Below, in pieces: positions 6,183-10,418 of a DNA stretch of 10,418 bases. Position 1 is the first letter of the stretch, and each line of letters opens with the position of its first letter. The stretch is from Candidatus Sumerlaeota bacterium (GTDB lineage: Bacteria; Sumerlaeota; Sumerlaeia; SLMS01): NCBI GenBank assembly GCA_020850785.1, contig JADZDZ010000271.1, positions 1 to 10,418 on the forward strand, in the 5' to 3' direction. The position numbers were made by a program, and so were the translations under genes. The notes under the pieces were generated by a model. The model searched no databases. It was not told where the DNA came from and saw nothing but the letters and a program-made list of their open reading frames with translations.

Positions 6183-6188
6183 ACCTCC
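6183..6188 (-). promoter_or_regulatory. Perfect Shine-Dalgarno that fixes the infC ATC start
   Basis: GGAGGT read on the minus strand at 6188-6183, five bases before ATC (6177-6175). It is the strongest ribosome-binding site in the window and sits in front of a non-standard start codon, with no usual start codon within reach. Confidence 0.75.
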
Positions 6189-6191
6189 AAA

Positions 6192-6235
6192 TCCTTAAAA
6201 ATCAAAAACTCGACAGAGCAATTTCTCCGTCGAGT
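6192..6235 (-). terminator. Intrinsic terminator in the infC leader (candidate attenuator)
   Basis: On the minus strand ACTCGACGGAG (6235-6225) pairs with CTCTGTCGAGT (6218-6208) in an 11-bp stem with one G-T wobble and the loop AAATTG, immediately followed by TTTTTGATTTTT. This is a textbook intrinsic terminator placed 20-58 nt before the infC start codon, behind the candidate infC promoter. No minus-strand gene lies upstream for it to end, so an attenuator role is the simplest reading. Confidence 0.7.
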
Positions 6236-6242
6236 CCGTTAC

Positions 6243-6339
6243 AACCGCTCTTTTTCCGGCCAACCTGCCGGTACTTCCGCGGTTATTTGGGAACCTGATT
6301 GCTGCCAAGGGCGCGTGCAGGTGAGAGACGGAGGTCTCT
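6243..6339 (-). promoter_or_regulatory. Structured infC-rpmI-rplT mRNA leader (candidate r-protein or attenuator leader)
   Basis: Three helices can be drawn in the leader. A 5' hairpin has AGAGAC (6339-6334), loop CTCC and GTCTCT (6329-6324). A second, larger element closes AACCGC with GCGGTT (6279-6284 and 6243-6248) around an inner hairpin of CCGGC and GCCGG (6256-6260 and 6267-6271). The stretch CTCCGTC (6333-6327) of the first hairpin is perfectly complementary to GACGGAG (6231-6225), the 5' arm of the leader terminator, so pairing between them would block terminator formation. L20-responsive infC leaders are known in Bacillus-type bacteria. Whether this one answers to L20, IF-3 or something else is not shown by the sequence. 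Confidence 0.45.
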
Positions 6340-6355
6340 GCTTTGGTCGCGCGTG

Positions 6356-6384
6356 ATTCAAGGGATGGGGTCCCCCCCCGTCAA
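6356..6384 (-). promoter_or_regulatory. Candidate promoter of the infC operon
   Basis: On the minus strand TTGACG (6384-6379, five of six consensus positions) and TTGAAT (6361-6356, four of six) are 17 bp apart. Transcripts would begin near 6349 and carry a leader of about 170 nt before infC. The spacer contains most of an eight-base G run (C run 6372-6379 on the plus strand). Confidence 0.4.
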
Positions 6385-6523
6385 CGGGAAAAAACACCTT
6401 CCTGCCCCATATCCGGCGGGGGTGCCATCATCCCGCTGCTTCTTTTCCTTGGACTTGGGACTACTTCTTGCGGATTCAGTGGCTGTGGATACCGTGCCCG
6501 AAATTGAACTGCAAAGGCGACCC

Positions 6524-7987
6524 GTGAACCAACCCAAGACCTATGGCGAATTGAAACGTGGCGGCTGGACGCATCACGATGTGAAGGACGAAATGCGCCG
6601 CAACCTGATTGCGAAGCTGCAACGGAACGAGACATTGTTTCCCGGAATCATCGGCTACGACAAGACGGTCGTTCCGCAGATCGTGGCAGCGATTCTCGCA
6701 CGGCACGACTTCCTGCTGCTGGGACTGCGGGGGCAGGCCAAGACGCGCATCATCCGCCAACTGACCACGCTGCTGGATGAGTGGATGCCGGCCATCGAAG
6801 GCTCGCCGCTGATGGAATCACCGGCGCGTCCCATCACCAAGCGCTCCCGCGAGCTGCTGGAAAAGCACGGCGATGCGACCCCGATCGAATGGATTCATCG
6901 TTCGCGCCGCTATCAGGAAAAACTTGCAACTCCCGACGTCTCCATCGCAGACCTGATCGGCGACATTGATCCCATCAAGGCTGTTTCAAAGAAACTGGAT
7001 TTCAGCGACGAGGAAGTGATCCATTACGGCATCATCCCGCGCACAAACCGGGGGATCTTTGCGATCAACGAATTGCCTGACTTGCAGGCCCGCATTCAGG
7101 TGGGGCTGCTCAACATCCTTGAGGAAAAGGACATCCAGATTCGCGGATTCCCCATCCGCCTGTCGCTGGACGTGGCGCTGGTGTTCACCGCGAATCCAGA
7201 GGACTACACGAATCGCGGCAACATCATCACTCCCCTGAAGGATCGCATTGATGCGCAAATCCTGACGCACTATCCCGCAACGACGGAAGAGGGGATTCGC
7301 ATCACGGCGCAGGAAGCCTGGACGGAACGCGGCGTGGAGTTCCACATGCCGGCGCTGATGCACGAACTTGTGGAGCAGGTCGCCATCGAGGCCCGCAATT
7401 CGGACTTCGTGGACAAGGCCTCCGGCGTTTCCGCGCGCATGGCCATCAGTTTCCTTGAAACGCTTCACTCCGTTGCGGAAATGCGCACCCACCGACACGG
7501 CGAGAAGATGGCCTTCGCGCGCATCAGCGACCTCTTCCAGTCGCTCACGGCGCTGACGGGAAAGATCGAACTCGTCTACAAGGGGGAGCAGGAAGGTGTC
7601 GCGAACGTGGCGCTGCACCTGATCGGAAAGGCCGTGAAGGAAATCTTCAATCGTCGATACCTGAGCGCGCCAAGGAAGGGACGCGATAAGAAGTTGGACT
7701 TCACCGCCTTCAAGCCCGTCATTGATTGGTTTGAAAGCGGAAACATTCTGGACATCGACACGAATATGAGCCATCGCGATTACAGCGCCGTCCTGCACGG
7801 TGTCGAAGGCTTGGAGGAAGTTGCGAAGTCGCTGGCAAAACCGGCAACCGAGAATGAAAAACTTCTGATGATGGAATTTGTCATCGAAGGGCTGCACCAG
7901 AACTTCCTCCTGACGAAGCGCATTGAGGATGCGCGCATCAGATACACCGACGCGGTATCCTACATGATGAACGAAATCAGCGAATGA
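6524..7987 (+). CDS. AAA+ ATPase, MoxR / magnesium-chelatase subunit I-like
   Basis: An AAA+ protein of the MoxR/ChlI-like clade, whose members usually act as ATP-driven chaperones that remodel or activate partners, often with a VWA-domain protein. From GTG 6524 it has 487 residues. The ATPase core shows a Walker A of the form GLRGQAKT (67-74, with Ala in place of the Gly before Lys), Walker B GIFAINE (177-183, Asn in place of Asp), sensor-1 Asn in FTANPEDYTN (221-230) and a probable arginine finger in TPLKDR (236-241). Residues 245-487 are mostly helical, with no recognised extra domain. GTG 6524 is chosen because AAAGG lies seven bases upstream and the family-like sequence TYGELKRGGW begins at residue 6; GTG at 6485 or 6494 are alternatives. 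No VWA partner is in the window. Its stop overlaps the ATG of the cysteine desulfurase by 4 nt. Confidence 0.85.
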   Translation: MNQPKTYGELKRGGWTHHDVKDEMRRNLIAKLQRNETLFPGIIGYDKTVVPQIVAAILARHDFLLLGLRGQAKTRIIRQLTTLLDEWMPAIEGSPLMESPARPITKRSRELLEKHGDATPIEWIHRSRRYQEKLATPDVSIADLIGDIDPIKAVSKKLDFSDEEVIHYGIIPRTNRGIFAINELPDLQARIQVGLLNILEEKDIQIRGFPIRLSLDVALVFTANPEDYTNRGNIITPLKDRIDAQILTHYPATTEEGIRITAQEAWTERGVEFHMPALMHELVEQVAIEARNSDFVDKASGVSARMAISFLETLHSVAEMRTHRHGEKMAFARISDLFQSLTALTGKIELVYKGEQEGVANVALHLIGKAVKEIFNRRYLSAPRKGRDKKLDFTAFKPVIDWFESGNILDIDTNMSHRDYSAVLHGVEGLEEVAKSLAKPATENEKLLMMEFVIEGLHQNFLLTKRIEDARIRYTDAVSYMMNEISE

Positions 7988-9138
7988 GTGACCGACGGCG
8001 CGTTTACGCGGACTACAACGCAACAGCGCCATTGCGCGATGCCGTGAAGGGGGTGGTCATCGAGGCCATGGGCCTTGTGGGAAATCCCAGCGCAATCCAC
8101 GGGGAGGCGGTTGCCGCGCGTTACGCCGTGGAAAAGGCGCGGCGCATGATTGCGAAGGCAATCGCCGCACCGGCGCCCGAATGCGTCGTCTTCACAAGCG
8201 GTGGCAGCGAGTCCAACAACTTTGCCCTGAAGGGCATTGCCGCCGTCCCGCGCGAAAACGGAAGGAAGCCACATTTCATCGTCACCGCCGCAGAGCACAA
8301 GGCCGTGCTGGACGCTGCCCGGCAGTTGGAACGGCTTGGCCGCATCGAACTCACCATTGTGAGCGTGGATGCGGAGGCGCGCGTTCGTGCCGATGATCTG
8401 CGTGCGGCGCTGCGCGCAGATACGGCGCTGGTCTCGATCATACTCGCCAACAATGAAGTCGGCAGCATCAATCCGATTCGTGAATTGGTGAAGATCGTCC
8501 GCGAAAATTCCTCGGCGATCTTTCATACGGATGCGGTGCAGGCGCTTGGCCGCATTCCCGTCAGTGTCAGGGACCTGGACGTTGACCTGATGACAATCAG
8601 CGCCCACAAGGTTGGCGGACCACAGGGTATCGGTGCGCTGTATATACGCGATGGGGTTCAACTGGAACCACTCATCAGTGGGGGAGGGCAGGAATCGCAC
8701 CTTCGCGCGGGAACGGAAAACATCCCCGCCATCGTGGGATTCGCCCACGCGGTGGCGCTGGCCGTGGAGGAGATTCCCCGCGAACTGGCGCGGCAGGTGG
8801 TTCTGCGCGAAATGCTGTGGGAGGAACTGCGCGAAACCTTCCCGACTGCGGTGCGCAACACGCCGATCACGCACTCACTTCCGAACACGCTGAACTTCAG
8901 CCTTCCCGGCCGCGAGAGCCGCCGCATGATTGCCCTTCTGGATGAAGCCGGTGTCGCCTGTTCTGCTGGTTCCGCCTGCACGAGCAACGACCCCGAACCC
9001 AGCCATGTGCTGAAGGCGATGGGGCTGGCGGAGGAGGTTGTCTCCTCCGCGATTCGGCTTTCCTTCGGGCCGGCAACCACTGATGATGACATCGCATCCG
9101 TTGCGCGGGCGTTTCAGTCACTACCACAAGATTCCTGA
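7984..9138 (+). CDS. Cysteine desulfurase, NifS/IscS class (PLP enzyme)
   Basis: Converts cysteine to alanine and passes the sulfur as a persulfide to Fe-S cluster assembly, tRNA thiolation or cofactor synthesis. The 384-residue length is normal. Visible landmarks: YADYNATAPL (8-17), SGGSESNN (72-79), His105 stacking on the cofactor, NNEVGSINP (156-164), HTDAVQALG (181-189), the PLP lysine in SAHKVGGPQGIGALY (Lys209), RAGTEN (241-246) and the active-site loop CSAGSACTS with the catalytic Cys332. The loop is the longer class I kind, which suits direct sulfur delivery. ATG 7984 overlaps the AAA+ stop as ATGA, implying translational coupling. No iscU, iscR or other cluster-assembly gene is adjacent. 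MoaE elsewhere in the window also needs sulfur via MoaD, but a link is speculation. Confidence 0.95.
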   Translation: MSDRRRVYADYNATAPLRDAVKGVVIEAMGLVGNPSAIHGEAVAARYAVEKARRMIAKAIAAPAPECVVFTSGGSESNNFALKGIAAVPRENGRKPHFIVTAAEHKAVLDAARQLERLGRIELTIVSVDAEARVRADDLRAALRADTALVSIILANNEVGSINPIRELVKIVRENSSAIFHTDAVQALGRIPVSVRDLDVDLMTISAHKVGGPQGIGALYIRDGVQLEPLISGGGQESHLRAGTENIPAIVGFAHAVALAVEEIPRELARQVVLREMLWEELRETFPTAVRNTPITHSLPNTLNFSLPGRESRRMIALLDEAGVACSAGSACTSNDPEPSHVLKAMGLAEEVVSSAIRLSFGPATTDDDIASVARAFQSLPQDS

Positions 9139-9161
9139 CATTCATTGTTTGGAAGGGCCGC

Positions 9162-9470
9162 ATGGAGCAATATCCTTACAAGCCATCAAAGGAACAGGGG
9201 AAGGATCCTGTCTACAAGATTGCGAAAAGTGATCGTGATCTGCCCAGAGCCGGCATCGGCGGCAAGATCATGATCGTCGCCTTTGGAGCCATTGGCGGGG
9301 GAGTGATTGGTGGAATCATTACATTTTATATGATGGCTCGCGCATCAGCAAAACGCTTCGACCCTAATTTGGACACGGCGTACCTGATTCTTGGCGTTGG
9401 TGCGCTGATCGGGGCCATCGTGGGGGGCGTGGGGGTTGCGCGACTGCTTTGGAAGGAGTCGGAAGGATAG
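9162..9470 (+). CDS. Small membrane protein with two predicted helices
   Basis: A 102-residue protein I do not recognise. A charged, soluble N-terminus (1-33) is followed by two glycine-rich hydrophobic stretches at about 36-59 and 72-95, joined by a short polar loop (RASAKRFDPNLD), and a short charged tail. The glycine patterning (GAIGGGVIGG, GVGALIGAIVGGVG) suggests tight helix packing. The start at ATG 9162 is well supported by GGAAGG five bases upstream. It lies 23 nt after the cysteine desulfurase and is probably on the same transcript. Confidence 0.72.
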   Translation: MEQYPYKPSKEQGKDPVYKIAKSDRDLPRAGIGGKIMIVAFGAIGGGVIGGIITFYMMARASAKRFDPNLDTAYLILGVGALIGAIVGGVGVARLLWKESEG

Positions 9471-9505
9471 CCGAATTCCATTTTCCTGTGTGATGCCCTT
9501 GCTCA

Positions 9506-9538
9506 GGCGGAAACAAGCCCGCTAGGCTTTCCTCCGCC
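9506..9538. repeat. Two-tier inverted repeat before the lipoprotein gene
   Basis: GGCGGA (9506-9511) pairs with TCCGCC (9533-9538), and inside this AAGCC (9515-9519) pairs with GGCTT (9525-9529) around the loop CGCTA, with a symmetric 3/3 internal loop. It lies 35 nt after the small membrane gene and 22 nt before the lipoprotein gene. There is no T-run, so it is a weak terminator at best; an mRNA-stability or regulatory hairpin is equally possible. Confidence 0.4.
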
Positions 9539-9560
9539 AGTCAATTCCAGCGAGCTCATC

Positions 9561-10013
9561 ATGCGGCGATTCCTCCGCGTTTTTCTTTCAAGCATCCTCA
9601 TCTTGTCGGCCGCCTCCTGCACGCGGCTCCACTTCGATCCGAGCGGGGGAGCGGAAACGGTCCTCGTTCAATCCATACGCCATGGTCAGGATTTTGACGT
9701 GACGTACCTGCGCAAGCCGGAGGAAGGCCCCCTCACCTACGACAAGAATGCCTGGACGATTTTCTGGAACATCCCGCTCAACCACCCCGACCTCGGCATG
9801 TGGATTGACCAGACGCTCCCACGCGGCGCGGATGCCGCCAATGTGAAGAGCAGCGTGAAGACGCCGTGGCATGGGAACCTTCTGTTCTTTCTCACTCTGG
9901 GCGCGGCGAAGATGCAGCGCATCCATTTCCAAATGGACCCCGTCATCCTGACGCCCCGCATCGAGTCGTCCGACAGGGGAACGACGACAACCGCCCTCCG
10001 TATAGACAGATAG
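9561..10013 (+). CDS. Predicted lipoprotein of unknown function
   Basis: A 150-residue protein with a type II signal peptide: positive start MRRFLR, hydrophobic stretch to about residue 17 and the lipobox ending in SAASC with Cys20 as the lipidated residue. The mature domain (21-150) has no motif I recognise; it includes a run of aromatic and hydrophobic residues (WTIFWNIPL, HGNLLFFLTLGAAKMQ) that could be a buried strand or short amphipathic segment. It is expected to be anchored to the periplasmic face of a membrane. The ribosome site is weak. An imperfect hairpin lies upstream. Its last codons form one arm of a small inverted repeat next to the recombinase gene. Confidence 0.68.
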   Translation: MRRFLRVFLSSILILSAASCTRLHFDPSGGAETVLVQSIRHGQDFDVTYLRKPEEGPLTYDKNAWTIFWNIPLNHPDLGMWIDQTLPRGADAANVKSSVKTPWHGNLLFFLTLGAAKMQRIHFQMDPVILTPRIESSDRGTTTTALRIDR

Positions 10014-10023
10014 CAATCTATAC
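10000..10023. repeat. Inverted repeat over the lipoprotein stop codon
   Basis: GTATAGA (10000-10006) and TCTATAC (10017-10023) are perfect 7-bp inverted copies with a 10-bp spacer that contains the lipoprotein stop TAG. An 11-bp direct copy of the left arm and flank, GTATAGACAGA, recurs at 10096-10106 inside the recombinase gene. This may be a convergent terminator-like hairpin or a recombinase-related site; both copies fall in or beside coding sequence, so chance is possible. Confidence 0.35.
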
Positions 10024-10034
10024 AGCAGGAAGAT

Positions 10035-10418
10035 TCAGTCGCCCCTTATTTTCAGCTTGTTGACGGCGGCCCTCACCTTGTCCACATTCGTGTGTGTATA
10101 GACAGACGTGGAAACGACGCTTGCGTGTCCCAGCAATTCCTGAATGTCCCGCAGGTCAACAGCCTCCGCGTAAAGCGTCGTGGCGAAGGTGTGCCGCAGC
10201 TTGTGGGGACTGATGCGGCGATCGAGTCCGTTGTGCCTCGCCGCCTTCTTCACGACATGCTGCACCGTCCTGCGACTGATGCGATCGCGCTCTCGCGACA
10301 GGAACAACGCTTGGCAGCCATCACGACCTGCGGGGCGATGCGCCATCCATTCCCGCAGCAATTCCTGCGCCCTTGAATTCAGGGGAATCAGGCGCTCCTT
10401 TCTACCCTTTCCGAGAAC
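10035..10418 (-). CDS. Tyrosine recombinase (XerC/XerD-type), C-terminal catalytic part, 5' end cut
   Basis: The 127 residues in the window are the last part of a tyrosine recombinase, which cuts and rejoins DNA through a phosphotyrosine link. Visible are VLGKGRKERLIPL (1-13, the beta-hairpin lysine), the HxLRH box SPHKLRHTFATTLY (His72, Arg75), LLGHAS (His98) and the nucleophile Tyr107 in STSVYTHTN. The first catalytic arginine and the N-terminal DNA-binding domain lie beyond the right edge. The close match of GKGRKERLIPL and LLGHASVVSTSVYTH to Xer proteins suggests either a housekeeping Xer or an integrase of similar type; the window cannot separate them. It converges on the lipoprotein gene with 21 nt between the two stops. 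Confidence 0.92.
   Translation of the reverse strand, partial: VLGKGRKERLIPLNSRAQELLREWMAHRPAGRDGCQALFLSRERDRISRRTVQHVVKKAARHNGLDRRISPHKLRHTFATTLYAEAVDLRDIQELLGHASVVSTSVYTHTNVDKVRAAVNKLKIRGD

Larger units (their letters stand above)
6178..6523. other. 346-bp divergent intergenic region between infC and the AAA+ gene
   Basis: The left two thirds hold the infC leader: Shine-Dalgarno, terminator, hairpins and candidate promoter described separately. The right part (about 6385-6523) should hold the promoter and 5' leader of the AAA+ gene, but I see no convincing -35/-10 pair there. It can be read through in the AAA+ frame from 6299, but that translation (arginine- and proline-rich, no family similarity) looks non-coding. 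The ribosome site AAAGG lies at 6513-6517. Confidence 0.6.

Noticed and set aside
6299..6523. N-terminal 75-residue extension of the AAA+ protein
   Set aside because: It is possible by open frame but lacks a good ribosome site, has low-complexity Arg/Pro/Ser content, crosses the C8 tract and overlaps the infC promoter and leader. GTG 6524 has a proper ribosome site and the family-like start.
6986..8032. Minus-strand open frame of 348 codons opposite the AAA+ gene
   Set aside because: The plus strand carries clear Walker and sensor motifs through the same bases; the antisense translation is histidine- and arginine-rich without recognisable motifs.
7960..8874. Minus-strand open frame of 304 codons opposite the cysteine desulfurase
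   Set aside because: The plus-strand product is a complete, motif-perfect cysteine desulfurase; the antisense frame is a by-product of GC-rich codon use.
9506..9538. Hairpin as a rho-independent terminator of the desulfurase transcript
   Set aside because: Stem is interrupted by a 3/3 internal loop and no T-run follows, so it was listed as an inverted repeat and not as a terminator.
1..10418. tRNA genes, rRNA genes, CRISPR arrays, insertion sequences
   Set aside because: All intergenic gaps were read; none shows cloverleaf-like sequence, spaced identical repeats or transposase fragments. The only mobility-type gene is the partial recombinase at the right edge, which may be a housekeeping Xer.

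Overview
The window is a GC-rich, densely coding stretch of a bacterial chromosome. It holds twelve well-supported protein genes, two of them cut by the window edges, and no rRNA, tRNA or CRISPR array that I could find. The lineage cannot be fixed from this sequence alone. Housekeeping genes (infC-rpmI-rplT, trpD, moaE, a cysteine desulfurase), a protein with a lipobox (suggesting a lipoprotein-bearing cell, probably diderm) and an AAA+ protein resembling those I recall from planctomycete-like and related phyla fit an uncultivated, free-living heterotroph. That placement is inference.

Layout. At 1-1303 on the minus strand lie moaE (molybdopterin synthase large subunit), then trpD (anthranilate phosphoribosyltransferase, whose 3' end runs off the left edge), with a possible 26-codon membrane peptide in front of moaE. 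A divergent intergenic region follows, with TTGACA hexamers facing both ways. On the plus strand, 1417-3288 encodes an orphan LON substrate-binding-domain protein and an RDD membrane protein with a long C-terminal domain. A candidate terminator, an unrecognised 152-residue protein with a coiled-coil N-terminus, a very strong intrinsic terminator and a calcineurin-like phosphoesterase follow up to 4873.

At 4925-6177 on the minus strand is the classic translation operon infC-rpmI-rplT, convergent with the phosphoesterase and sharing a hairpin terminator with it. infC has no ATG, GTG or TTG start; it appears to begin with ATC behind a perfect Shine-Dalgarno. Its roughly 170-nt leader contains a candidate promoter, several hairpins and an intrinsic terminator whose 5' arm is complementary to an upstream hairpin. 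This has the architecture of a transcription attenuator and is the most interesting regulatory element in the window.

At 6524-10013 on the plus strand are an AAA+ ATPase of the MoxR/Mg-chelatase type, a cysteine desulfurase overlapping it by 4 nt, a two-helix small membrane protein and a small lipoprotein. The right edge carries the C-terminal catalytic half of a tyrosine recombinase on the minus strand. No obviously new multi-gene defence or metabolic system is visible. The best leads are the infC leader and start codon, the AAA+/desulfurase pairing, a substituted TrpD glycine loop and the unrecognised 152-residue protein.
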